DNA of 64,000 bases from Pedobacter sp. R20-19 (GTDB lineage: Bacteria; Bacteroidota; Bacteroidia; Sphingobacteriales; Sphingobacteriaceae), in NCBI RefSeq assembly GCF_000708265.2, contig NZ_JCKI01000006.1, forward strand, positions 274,762 through 338,761. Reading direction: 5' to 3'. The position numbers were made by a program, and so were the translations under genes. The notes beneath the pieces were generated by a model, which was not told where the DNA came from, searched no databases, and worked only from the letters and a program-made list of their open reading frames with translations. The stretch's first letter is position 1. Every line of letters starts with the position of its first letter. Below, in pieces: positions 52,758 to 60,979 of the stretch.

Positions 52758-53435
52758 TTAACAATTAATCCTGTATCCAATACTCCTTACGGTTTCAAAC
52801 CAGTCAATAGGCGTGGTTGCGGCCAGTTTTTTACGTAAATTTTTAACGTGTACATCTACAAAGTTGGAGTCAGAATTAACTTCTAAAATATCACCCCAAA
52901 CATGTTCAGTTAAACTCATTCTAGACACTACGCGATTTTTGTTTAATACAAGGTAATTAAAGATTTCGAATTCTTTTTTAGTTAAATTCAGTCGTTCTTC
53001 TCCAAAAGAAACAGTTCTGTTTTGAATGTTTAACAAGAAGTTATGAACATTAACTTCATTTTTTTCAAGCTTATGTTTCCTTCTGATAATGGCATGCATA
53101 CGTGCTAAAAGTTCATTTAAGGAGAACGGTTTTGGTAAATAATCATCTGCACCTTCATCTAGACCCTTAATGCGATCATCAACTGCACTTCTGGCGGTTA
53201 AAATGATCACAGCATCATCACGATCCTTCATGGCTTTGAGTTGTTTTAATACCTCAAAACCATCACCATCAGGTAGGCCTAAATCAAGTAAAATGAAATC
53301 GTAATTGTTAACGAATATTTTTTCTTCAGCAGATGATTTTTTCCAGGCATGCTCAACTATAAATCCTTCTTTGCTTAAAAATTCATCCATTTCAAGCGCC
53401 AGGCTTTTTTCATCTTCAACTATAAGTACGTTCAT
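52758..53435 (-). CDS. OmpR-family response regulator
   Basis: A 225-residue regulator. The receiver has the acidic pocket VEDE at 7-10, the phosphorylated D51 in LLDLGLPDGDG, and T/K in ILTARS and LPKPFSLNELLARM. The OmpR-type winged helix (about 130-225) ends in FETVRSIGYRINC. It is encoded 321 nt before the histidine kinase on the same strand, its likely partner. Targets are unknown. Confidence 0.94.
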   Translation of the reverse strand: MNVLIVEDEKSLALEMDEFLSKEGFIVEHAWKKSSAEEKIFVNNYDFILLDLGLPDGDGFEVLKQLKAMKDRDDAVIILTARSAVDDRIKGLDEGADDYLPKPFSLNELLARMHAIIRRKHKLEKNEVNVHNFLLNIQNRTVSFGEERLNLTKKEFEIFNYLVLNKNRVVSRMSLTEHVWGDILEVNSDSNFVDVHVKNLRKKLAATTPIDWFETVRSIGYRINC

Positions 53436-53439
53436 TTTG

Positions 53440-53531
53440 CTATTTATTTATATACTTTGAGCTTTTAATCTTTAGTATGTCACTTTGCTTTAGTCTTTCA
53501 GCTTTAATCTTTCCGCTTTATTCTTTCTGCT
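53440..53531. repeat. CTGAAAGACTAAAG-family spacer, minus orientation
   Basis: The minus strand reads as near-repeats of GCTGAAAGACTAAAGC. The 18-mer aaagctgaaagactaaag is shared with the 12072-12230 spacer. No gene is visible. Confidence 0.65.
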
Positions 53532-54737
53532 CTAGTCTTTCAGCTTCCCTTCAACAACTAAGTTAATATTTTTCAGGATAATGTTGCAGGCCTCCTCAAT
53601 TTCTGTTTTAGTGATAATGAGGGGAGGAGCAATACGCATGGAATTGCTGCAATGCAAAAACCAATCTGACAGTACACCATCTAAGATACAGGCATCAATG
53701 ATTTTCTTGTTGATCTCAAAATTTTCAAATTCAACAGCCAGCATCAAGCCTTTCCCTCTGATTTCTTTAATTGCAGGATGTTTTAAAAGCGACTTAAAGA
53801 GTTGCCCTTTTTCTTCCACTTCATCCACAATCTTATTATCCACCAAAGTTCTCAAGGTGGCTAAACCGGCTGCGCAACAAACCGGATGACCACCAAAAGT
53901 GGTCATGTGGCCCAAGATTGGGGTATGCGATAGAACGGACATAATTTCAAGCGAACTGATGAAAGCACCGATGGGCATTCCGCCACCAATTCCCTTCGCC
54001 AGTAGCAGAACGTCTGGTACTATATTATAATGCTCGAAGGCAAACATCTTACCACTTCGCCCAAAACCTGATTGTATTTCATCGAAAATTAAGAGTGTTC
54101 CCGTTTCCTGGCATTTTGCTTTTAAGGCTTGCATATAAGCCAGGTCTGCTACCCTAATTCCGGCTTCACCCTGAATCGGTTCAATAAAAACAGCTGCAAT
54201 TTCATCCGTAATTTTATTTAAGTCAGCAGTATCATTATGTTGAATAAAACTCACATGAGGTAAAAACGGACCATAACCTGACGAATAAAAATCGCTTTCC
54301 ATCAAACTTTCTGCACCTTGCGTACTCCCGTGATAGGCATTTTTACAGGCAATGAAACCTTTTCTTCCTGTATAACGTTTCGCCAGTTTCATGGCACCTT
54401 CAACGGCTTCGGTGCCCGAATTTAAGAAGTAAGTGCAGCTTAAACTTTCTGGTAAAATATCAGCCAGGGCTTTTGCAAAGTTTACCTGAGGTGTTTGCAC
54501 ATATTCGCCATAAACCATTAAATGCATGTAAGTTTCGGCCTGTTCTTGTATGGCCTTAACAACTGCCGGATGGCAATGGCCAACGTTGCTTACGCCGATA
54601 CCGGCTATAAGATCTAAATGTTTTTTGTCTGATGAATCATAGATGTAAACGCCCTTAGCCCTTACAAATTCGAGCATAAGTGGTTCGGGAGAGGTTTGTG
54701 CATTGTGTTGTAAAAATAATTGACGTTGGGTAAGCAT
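53532..54737 (-). CDS. Class III aminotransferase (acetylornithine/aspartate-type)
   Basis: A 401-residue PLP enzyme of normal class III length. Marks are GVYIYDSSDKKHLDLIAGIG, FLNSGTEAVEGAMKLAKRYT, the PLP-contact DEIQSGFGRSGKMFAFEHY and the Schiff-base lysine in LLLAKGIGGGMPIGAF. Substrates in the family include acetylornithine, ornithine and 4-aminobutyrate; which one applies here cannot be read. The gene has its own promoter box in the 28-bp gap behind the LytTR gene. Confidence 0.9.
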   Translation of the reverse strand: MLTQRQLFLQHNAQTSPEPLMLEFVRAKGVYIYDSSDKKHLDLIAGIGVSNVGHCHPAVVKAIQEQAETYMHLMVYGEYVQTPQVNFAKALADILPESLSCTYFLNSGTEAVEGAMKLAKRYTGRKGFIACKNAYHGSTQGAESLMESDFYSSGYGPFLPHVSFIQHNDTADLNKITDEIAAVFIEPIQGEAGIRVADLAYMQALKAKCQETGTLLIFDEIQSGFGRSGKMFAFEHYNIVPDVLLLAKGIGGGMPIGAFISSLEIMSVLSHTPILGHMTTFGGHPVCCAAGLATLRTLVDNKIVDEVEEKGQLFKSLLKHPAIKEIRGKGLMLAVEFENFEINKKIIDACILDGVLSDWFLHCSNSMRIAPPLIITKTEIEEACNIILKNINLVVEGKLKD

Positions 54738-54741
54738 AGCA

Positions 54742-54749
54742 CAAAAGTA
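54742..54749 (-). promoter_or_regulatory. -7 box TACTTTTG next to the aminotransferase start
   Basis: A perfect TAnnTTTG box on the minus strand ending 4 nt before the ATG at 54737. It lies in the 28-nt gap after the LytTR gene stop, giving the aminotransferase separate transcription. Confidence 0.6.
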
Positions 54750-54765
54750 CGGAAAAGGCGTGATT

Positions 54766-55476
54766 CTAATTCTTATTCGTCATCTTATGATAAAAATAAA
54801 GGTACTTCCTCCCGATATTGATTCTGATATCATTGTTCAAGATGATATAAGATCTTTCCAATGTTTTTACCTGATTATCCCCAACAATAAATGACCGATG
54901 TACCTGGGAAAAACCTTTTTCTGAAGATAATAAAGCTAAAGCTTCGGCAAAACTTGAATTGGAAAGAATGGTTTCCTGTTCTAAATGAACTTTGATTACG
55001 CGTTCTTGGGCTTCTATAGCATAAATTTGGTCCAGCTTTATTTTAACAAACCTGTTTCTTTGTTCGATACTCTTTAATAATATAAAATCTTCAGTTTTGT
55101 TGGTTTGAGTTGAAGTTGTTGTGGAAAATATTTTTTTTATGATTTGATCGAACTTTGCCTGTGAAAATGGTTTTAACAAAAAAGCATCTGCTTCCAACTC
55201 ATAAGCATTTATGGCATAAGCAGCATGGGCGGTGGTAAATACCAGTTTATTGGTTTTGTGCTTGATCAGTTTAGCTAGTTCTAGGCCATTTATGCTTGGC
55301 ATTTCAATATCAAGAAAAATTATATCAACCGGTTTTCTAAGGTTTTCGATTTCTTTAAGCGCATTTTCAACAACACTGTATGATTTCAGCAATTTTAACT
55401 TTGGCTGTGCAGCAATATAATCTGTAATAATTTCTAAAGCAAAAGATTCATCATCAATAGCAATGCAAGTATACAT
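54766..55476 (-). CDS. LytTR-family response regulator
   Basis: A 236-residue regulator: receiver domain (about 1-120) with DDE at 8-10 and the phosphorylated D56 in IIFLDIEMPS, and a LytTR DNA-binding domain (about 135-235; FSQVHRSFIVGDNQVKTLER, NIGRKYLYFYHKM). The usual partner, a LytS-type kinase, is not adjacent; the gene next upstream (55692 onwards) is on the other strand. It may answer to a kinase elsewhere. Confidence 0.92.
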   Translation of the reverse strand: MYTCIAIDDESFALEIITDYIAAQPKLKLLKSYSVVENALKEIENLRKPVDIIFLDIEMPSINGLELAKLIKHKTNKLVFTTAHAAYAINAYELEADAFLLKPFSQAKFDQIIKKIFSTTTSTQTNKTEDFILLKSIEQRNRFVKIKLDQIYAIEAQERVIKVHLEQETILSNSSFAEALALLSSEKGFSQVHRSFIVGDNQVKTLERSYIILNNDIRINIGRKYLYFYHKMTNKN

Positions 55477-55691
55477 TTTCCTAAATATTTATAGTAACTA
55501 ATTATTCTATTTTGGAATAATTTAGACTAAAGTAATAGTTATGTTACATATTTCCAAGTGCCAAAAAACTTGAAATATAAAAATGGTCATTTATGTGATC
55601 TGGATGGTTGTTCATGTCGATTAGATGGTAGTTGGTGCAGAAAATTTTATTTTATTTTTTTTAAATACAATTTTGAGGTAATTAATTAAAT
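55477..55691. other. Upstream flank of the RiPP cluster
   Basis: About 215 nt of very AT-rich sequence between the divergent LytTR gene and the precursor relic. No gene is seen. The cluster promoter may lie here or at 55890-56044; I find no perfect TAnnTTTG box with a clear fit. Confidence 0.4.
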
Positions 55692-55889
55692 ATGAAAAAT
55701 ATATAATCATTTTGTGGGATTGAAGTATTAGTGGGAGAAAAATTAATTTCTACAGTTTATGTAAGAAAACTTGCTAATTCAGAATCCTATGATTCATCAC
55801 ACAATCATTATGAATCAAAGAAACATGATACCTCAACAAGTGATGACCTGAGTATATCAATGGATTTCTTTATATACACAGATTTTTGA
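55692..55889 (+). pseudogene. Decayed copy of the RiPP precursor
   Basis: The frame from the ATG at 55692 aligns with the precursor at 58559. The start (MKN) and the leader positions (S, E, E and LxST) agree. The tail shows the same 6-residue period (SYDSSH, NHYESK, KHDTST, SDD) as the intact core, ending in an in-register match to its last 15 residues (8 identical). It is broken by an in-frame TAA at 55704, lacks the GG cleavage site and reads through the expected end to a stop at 55887. The open part begins at about 55707. A short active gene using a GTG at 55731 is possible but less likely. Confidence 0.7.
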
Positions 55890-56044
55890 TATCGGCAATT
55901 GATAATAGTGACTTAATTAGTATTGTAAAACCACCACGATTTTATTATGTATTTCTTTGATAGATTTAAACTTAGGTTTTGAGCATGATGAAAAATCCTT
56001 TCCCATTTATCGACTTTAATAAGATAAAATTCCCAATTTAAAAT

Positions 56045-58474
56045 ATGCTTAAGCTGCCTGTAACCCGTATTTCGTTAAAGTATTTGCTCATCATTATCTG
56101 TTTGGTAGGATTTCTTCGTGTAAATGCTCAAGAAAAAAAGGTAATATTGAAAGGGAAAATCAGTGATGTAGCAAATGTTGGGGTAGCGGGTGCAAAGGTT
56201 AGTCTTTTGACGAGTGATTCTGTTATTGTAAGAACTTCGGGCAGCGACGAAAATGGCAGATTTAAAATGCTAGATTTACCTACAGGAAGTTACACTTTGT
56301 TGGTTTCATCATTAAATTTTATCAACAGTGAGAAAAAAATCACATTAACCAATGATACACAAACAGAAATTATACTCGGAGAAAAAGTACTTGCCTTAAA
56401 CGATGTTGTAGTTAATGGAAAAGCGCCAATGTTCGAAAGAAAAATAGACCGGATGGTTTTTAATGTAGGAACAAGCGAAATAGCAAAAGGAAACACGCTT
56501 AATAATGTGCTACAGCTATTGCCGGGTGTTGTAATAGGTACTGGAGGAAATATACAACTTAACGGTAAAAACGGACTTAGTTTTATGGTAAATGGTAGAC
56601 TGCTTAAAATGACAAGGGAGCAGCTTGCAGCCTTTCTTAAATCAACCCCATCTAACAATATTGACCTTATAGAGCTGATCACTTCACCATCGGCAAAATA
56701 TGATGCACAAGGAACCGCAGGACTGATTAACATCAAACTTAAAAAGAACAGACAGTTTGGTCTCAGTACCGATATTTACACGGATTATACACAGGGAATT
56801 TATGGTAATGGTACAGCAGGTATAAATATAAGCTATAAAACAGGTGTCGTGAATACTTTTATTAATTATAGCCATAATAAAAGTAACTATCTGGCTGATG
56901 AAGAGAGAGAACGAAATTTTTTGGATAACGTAAACAGTTACCGTTATTTTTCCAAGACATTTGGGAGGTCTACAACCAGACAGAATTTTATTAACGCAGG
57001 TTCAGATTTTTATATTGGCAAGAAAAATATAATTGGCTTAATGGTTGATGCGGGCCATAATAACAATAACGACCGTTCACCATCATCCACCTATATCTAC
57101 AAAAATCTTTCATCGTCTCCCGATTCTCTTACCATTATTGGAAGCGAATTGCTGAAAAAGATTAATGACCTGAATACAAATTTGAATTATACTTTGCTAA
57201 CAGATACTTCAGGGTCAAGCTTTAAATTTAATGTTGATTATAACCTGAATAGGGATCTTATGGAGTACCAGAGCAGTTCTACCACCTTTGACCATTTATC
57301 ATCCGCACCAGGGCTTTCTTTCCTGATCAACTATAATAGCCCCACTAATATCCGTATACTCACCGTAAGGGGTGACTATAAGGCTTTACTCAAAAACAAG
57401 GACTATCTTGAATTTGGATCGAAATACAGTAAGGTTGGAACAGATAATAGCATATCCTATAGTACCATTTCAACAGTAAACAACAGTAATATTTTTAGTT
57501 ATAACGAAAAGGTCACCGCTGCCTATGTTTCCTGGACGAGAGAGGAAGGAAAAAGATGGAATTTCAATGCAGGGCTGCGTCTTGAAAATACACATACTAG
57601 GGGAATTCTTAACAATGGAGAATCAGATATCACCAAAAACTATACTGATCTTTTTCCAACGATTGCCATTCAACATAATATCAACGAAAAGAATCAATTG
57701 AATGTTTCCTACAATAGGCGTATCAATAGACCAAATTATTCAGATCTTAATCCTTTTATTATCTATACGGATAGATATAATTTCTCAAAGGGAAATCCAT
57801 ACCTAAGTCCGATGTATTCTCATACAGTAGAACTAAGCTATATGCTCCTAAACAAATACTACCTTACGGTTTCTGCTGCAAAAACCAATAATGCATATGC
57901 TACCGTTCCGGTACAAAACGATCAGTCCAAGATAACGGCAGTTGAATACCAGAACCTCAATCGGTTTCTAAACTATAATATCGGGCTGACTATACCCATT
58001 ACTTTTGCGAAATGGTTTTCGTCCAATATCAATTTATCTTATTATTTGAACAGGTATACCACCGTACTCACTTCTGGAAACGGATTCCGTTCGAGCCAGA
58101 GTTCTATAGATATCAATATATATAACAGCATCAAACTGCCACATGGTATTAATCTTGATATTTCTGGATTCTATGTTTCTCCCCATACCTCAGGCGTCGA
58201 GTTGATTAAACATAAAAGTAGCGTTTCCGTAGGAGCAAGCAAGTCGTTTTTAAAAGACAATGCCTCTATCTCACTCAGAGGAAGCGATATTTTTTACACC
58301 AACCAAGAAAATACGCTCATTAATTTTCTCAACCAAAACACAACATCACACTTCAAACAGGATAGTAGGCAGATCAGCCTTTCTGTATCATATCGTTTTT
58401 TTAAAGGTAAACCGTTTGAAGAACGCAAACGCGAAAAGGGAAACAAACAAGAGAGTCAAAGGATAAAGCAGTAA
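56045..58474 (+). CDS. TonB-dependent receptor-like outer membrane protein
   Basis: An 809-residue protein: signal peptide (about 1-28), a carboxypeptidase-like regulatory domain (about 35-115; ILKGKISDVANVGVAGAKV), a plug (about 118-220; NGKAPMFERKIDRMVFNVG, LLPGVVIGTGG) and an outer membrane barrel family 3-type C-terminus (YNRRINRPNYSDLNPF, LSVSYRFFKGKPFEE). It opens the RiPP cluster and could carry the product across the outer membrane or take it up again. The precursor gene starts 85 nt downstream. Confidence 0.88.
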   Translation: MLKLPVTRISLKYLLIIICLVGFLRVNAQEKKVILKGKISDVANVGVAGAKVSLLTSDSVIVRTSGSDENGRFKMLDLPTGSYTLLVSSLNFINSEKKITLTNDTQTEIILGEKVLALNDVVVNGKAPMFERKIDRMVFNVGTSEIAKGNTLNNVLQLLPGVVIGTGGNIQLNGKNGLSFMVNGRLLKMTREQLAAFLKSTPSNNIDLIELITSPSAKYDAQGTAGLINIKLKKNRQFGLSTDIYTDYTQGIYGNGTAGINISYKTGVVNTFINYSHNKSNYLADEERERNFLDNVNSYRYFSKTFGRSTTRQNFINAGSDFYIGKKNIIGLMVDAGHNNNNDRSPSSTYIYKNLSSSPDSLTIIGSELLKKINDLNTNLNYTLLTDTSGSSFKFNVDYNLNRDLMEYQSSSTTFDHLSSAPGLSFLINYNSPTNIRILTVRGDYKALLKNKDYLEFGSKYSKVGTDNSISYSTISTVNNSNIFSYNEKVTAAYVSWTREEGKRWNFNAGLRLENTHTRGILNNGESDITKNYTDLFPTIAIQHNINEKNQLNVSYNRRINRPNYSDLNPFIIYTDRYNFSKGNPYLSPMYSHTVELSYMLLNKYYLTVSAAKTNNAYATVPVQNDQSKITAVEYQNLNRFLNYNIGLTIPITFAKWFSSNINLSYYLNRYTTVLTSGNGFRSSQSSIDINIYNSIKLPHGINLDISGFYVSPHTSGVELIKHKSSVSVGASKSFLKDNASISLRGSDIFYTNQENTLINFLNQNTTSHFKQDSRQISLSVSYRFFKGKPFEERKREKGNKQESQRIKQ

Positions 58475-58558
58475 TTTTTAAATAAGAAACTACATAGGCC
58501 GTGTATAGGGGAAGCTGAAAACCTAGCAGAGTAAGCAATAAAAATCTAAAGAAAAAAA

Positions 58559-58744
58559 ATGAAAAAAGAACTTTTAAGCTTGAACCAGTTCGAGTCAATG
58601 AATGAAGAAACATTGTTAATGTCTACTTATGGAGGTACTTTAGCAGCACTTGCATCAAAAGATCATGATAATTCGAATGATCATGATAATTCGAACAATC
58701 ATGATACATCAAACAACTACGATACGAGTTCAAATAACGACTAG
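58559..58744 (+). CDS. GG-leader RiPP precursor with 6-residue core repeats
   Basis: A 61-residue precursor I assign to the grasp-with-spasm (graspetide-like) type. The leader, residues 1-26, has LLSLNQFESM and ends STYGG, the typical double-glycine site for the C39 exporter encoded at 60973. The core (27-61) holds four 6-residue repeats: DHDNSN, DHDNSN, NHDTSN, NYDTSS, then NND. Each has an Asp (carboxylate donor) and a Ser or Thr (acceptor), as needed for ester cross-links by an ATP-grasp ligase. At the DNA level this is an 18-bp tandem repeat from 58661; the first two units differ by one base. There is no cysteine or lysine in the repeats. Confidence 0.85.
   Translation: MKKELLSLNQFESMNEETLLMSTYGGTLAALASKDHDNSNDHDNSNNHDTSNNYDTSSNND
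58661..58732 (+). repeat. 18-bp tandem repeat encoding the precursor core
   Basis: Four units: GATCATGATAATTCGAAT, then GATCATGATAATTCGAAC, AATCATGATACATCAAAC and AACTACGATACGAGTTCA. Identity falls from the first pair towards the end, which suggests recent duplication of the first unit. Confidence 0.85.
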
Positions 58745-58756
58745 TAAAAATTAAAA

Positions 58757-58788
58757 ATCAACCTGCTTGAATTTTCAGGTAGGTTGAT
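58757..58788 (+). promoter_or_regulatory. Hairpin between precursor and ATP-grasp genes
   Basis: ATCAACCT (58757-58764) pairs with AGGTTGAT (58781-58788); an alternative inner stem ACCTG/CAGGT (58761-58765/58776-58780) is mutually exclusive. No T run follows. It ends 8 nt before the ligase ATG and may protect the precursor mRNA or lower downstream expression. Confidence 0.6.
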
Positions 58789-58796
58789 ATATAACT

Positions 58797-59777
58797 ATGG
58801 TACTAATACTCTCTTTTAAAAAATTTGAACAGGGAACTGATCCTATAATTGACTGGCTGATACATTTTAATGTAAGATTTTTAAAACTAACTATTGATGA
58901 TTTTGTAAGTTCCACTTCGAGGCTAAAGTTTAATATGGACTTGGGAGCGGTTTATTATGGCGATATCGATTTGGTGAAAGAAGTAAATGTGATCTGCTAT
59001 AGAAGACTTTTCCAAAGTGTTGAACATGTTGGGGAAGATGAGTTTTTTTTTCGTCAACTTAATAATGAACTCGGACAGGAGGCCAAATACCTTGCTGAAT
59101 ATTTCTTTTTTTTACTGCGCGAAAAAACCTGGATGCCAAAACCACATGTTCTTCAGGTAAACAAACTTGAATTATTGAGCATCGCAAAATCAAATGGGAT
59201 GAATGTTCCCGCATCAGTTGTAGTAAATAGAAGGAAAGAACTAGGAAGCTTCCTTGAGCGATGTCCAAACGGAGTCATTTTTAAACCTGTTAATCACTCA
59301 TCTTATTTCATAACAAAAGAGCACACTCATTTTATGTACGTAAAAGGGATTTCAAAAAAAGACCTTGAGCATTTACCAGAAGAGTTTGGTCTGACTTTAT
59401 TTCAGGAGAGGATTGTTGCCGATTTTGAAATAAGGAGTTTCTATCTCGATGGAGAATTTTATTCTTCTGCGGTGCTCCTCTCAGGTCAGTCAGAAAGTAT
59501 AGATATTAAAGAGAGTGCATCACTGGATACTACACATTGGGTGCCCTATATACTCCCGAACGATATTAAAGAAAAACTCCATCTAACCCTGTTCCAAGTA
59601 GGCCTAAATACGGGGTCTATCGACATAATTAAAGACAAAGATGGAGTATATTATTTTATTGAGGTTAATCCTGTAGGTCAGTATGGTGCAGGTTCATACA
59701 GGAATAATTATTTTATTGAAAAAAAAATTGCGGAATGGATAAAATCTAAAGATATCATTTATGAACATACAAGATAA
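58797..59777 (+). CDS. gwsG: ATP-grasp peptide maturase, grasp-with-spasm type
   Basis: A 326-residue ligase that fits the GwsG family. N-terminal part LILSFKKFEQGTDPIIDWL, then SFLERCPNGVIFKPVNHSSYF (ATP-grasp lysine region near residue 165), FQERIVADFEIRSFYLDGEF and the catalytic C-terminal EVNPVGQYG. The family makes ester or amide links between Ser/Thr/Lys and Asp/Glu side chains of precursor cores, as in microviridin-type graspetides. Its substrate is most likely the 58559 precursor. The next ORF begins inside its last codons (17-nt overlap). Confidence 0.88.
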   Translation: MVLILSFKKFEQGTDPIIDWLIHFNVRFLKLTIDDFVSSTSRLKFNMDLGAVYYGDIDLVKEVNVICYRRLFQSVEHVGEDEFFFRQLNNELGQEAKYLAEYFFFLLREKTWMPKPHVLQVNKLELLSIAKSNGMNVPASVVVNRRKELGSFLERCPNGVIFKPVNHSSYFITKEHTHFMYVKGISKKDLEHLPEEFGLTLFQERIVADFEIRSFYLDGEFYSSAVLLSGQSESIDIKESASLDTTHWVPYILPNDIKEKLHLTLFQVGLNTGSIDIIKDKDGVYYFIEVNPVGQYGAGSYRNNYFIEKKIAEWIKSKDIIYEHTR

Positions 59778-60000
59778 CAAAGAAATAATTTTTTCAGCCG
59801 AGACTATAAAAAAATTACCACTTGGCTATCGGTTTCTAACCAAAATGTCAACCGATCATGTCCCTGAACTCCGCATTGGCGCCAAATATAGTCAGAGCAA
59901 AAGGCATGGTGCAGATGCCTATTTGACCTTCGACATAGAGAAACCAATTTCCAATATTTACCTTGACATTCCCATTATCAATGATACCCAACAATTCTAA
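59761..60000 (+). CDS. Unknown 79-residue protein inside the RiPP cluster
   Basis: I do not recognise this protein. It overlaps the ligase gene by 17 nt and the SPASM-type gene by 20 nt, so it is translated from the same mRNA. It has no cysteine, no signal peptide and no transmembrane segment; the sequence looks like a small beta-rich fold (ADAYLTFDIEKPISNIYLDI). It might be a leader-recognition or adaptor protein, but nothing in the sequence proves it. Confidence 0.6.
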   Translation: MNIQDNKEIIFSAETIKKLPLGYRFLTKMSTDHVPELRIGAKYSQSKRHGADAYLTFDIEKPISNIYLDIPIINDTQQF

Positions 60001-60979
60001 CAATCATTATCTCAGAATATATGCCGATTGTGTTCCAGTTTTAGGGAAAGAACGGAGTGCGCTTTATAATCTGTCGCTTGGATTTATAAAGCTCATTCCA
60101 AATGCGATGTATGAGTTGATAAAAGAATTACAACTTGAACCTGTTTCAAGTATTAGGAAAAGTTATCATCATTGTAGAGAAACCTTTGAAGAGTATCTTA
60201 CCTTTCTATTGGAACACAATTGGGCCTTCATTACCGATACTCCAAAAGATTTTCCGCAAATAGAAGATCATTATTATAAACCATCTGTTATTTCAAATGC
60301 TGTAATAGAATATGGTGAACCTCAAGGGTATGATATCTTAGCCTTATTTGACAATCTAGATCAGATGAACTGCAAGCAGATCGAACTTCGTTTTGATGAT
60401 AACAATGTATCAATAGAACACATGCATAAAGTATTAGGCTATTGTGAAGGTACTACTACACGCTATATTTGCCTTTTGGTCAGATACAATATAGGTATGA
60501 AGATCAATGAATTGGAATCCTTGATGACGCGATATAACAAACTTGGGCAATTGATTGTTTATGGTTCCGAATCTTTATCGCAAAGCTCGGCTGATAATCG
60601 GATCATCTTAACCCATGAAGACATCAGTAAGACACTGTTTTATAAACCATATCCCAAAAACAAGTATTTCGTAAATATGAACTTTTTCTATGAAGCACTT
60701 AATGCAAACCCTTATTATAATGGGAAAGTAGCTATAAATAAGTTTGGACATATTAAAAACTGCTTGCTTCATCCTAATTCCTTCGGTAATGTAAATCATA
60801 ATCAGCTTACTGAGATTATTTCAACAGAATCTTTCCAACGTCTTTGGAAAGCAAAACCTGATCTTATAGAAGATATCAGGGATTCTGAATTAAGGTATTG
60901 TATGTTTATAACCGATCGATTGGTAGAAGCAGGAAATAATACTTTCCAGATTTTCCAAAATGGTGATGGAGTATGTTAA
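59981..60979 (+). CDS. SPASM-type maturase partner with degenerate cysteine motif
   Basis: A 332-residue protein whose layout fits the grasp-with-spasm SPASM partner (GwsS). It opens with YLRIYADCVPVLGKERSALY, has a barrel-like middle (CKQIELRFDD, GQLIVYGSES), then KFGHIKNCLLHPNSFGNV and a tail with RDSELRYCMFITDRLVE. In the family the tail carries several paired cysteines (as in CxxCxxRYxC); here only one remains, so the Fe-S cluster is probably absent. I see no CX3CX2C radical-SAM motif. I chose the ATG at 59981 over a TTG at 59963. It overlaps the exporter gene by 7 nt. Confidence 0.72.
   Translation: MIPNNSNNHYLRIYADCVPVLGKERSALYNLSLGFIKLIPNAMYELIKELQLEPVSSIRKSYHHCRETFEEYLTFLLEHNWAFITDTPKDFPQIEDHYYKPSVISNAVIEYGEPQGYDILALFDNLDQMNCKQIELRFDDNNVSIEHMHKVLGYCEGTTTRYICLLVRYNIGMKINELESLMTRYNKLGQLIVYGSESLSQSSADNRIILTHEDISKTLFYKPYPKNKYFVNMNFFYEALNANPYYNGKVAINKFGHIKNCLLHPNSFGNVNHNQLTEIISTESFQRLWKAKPDLIEDIRDSELRYCMFITDRLVEAGNNTFQIFQNGDGVC

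Noticed and set aside
58661..58732. Short tandem repeats as a possible CRISPR array
   Set aside because: They have no spacers, the period is 18 bp and they are in frame inside the precursor gene.
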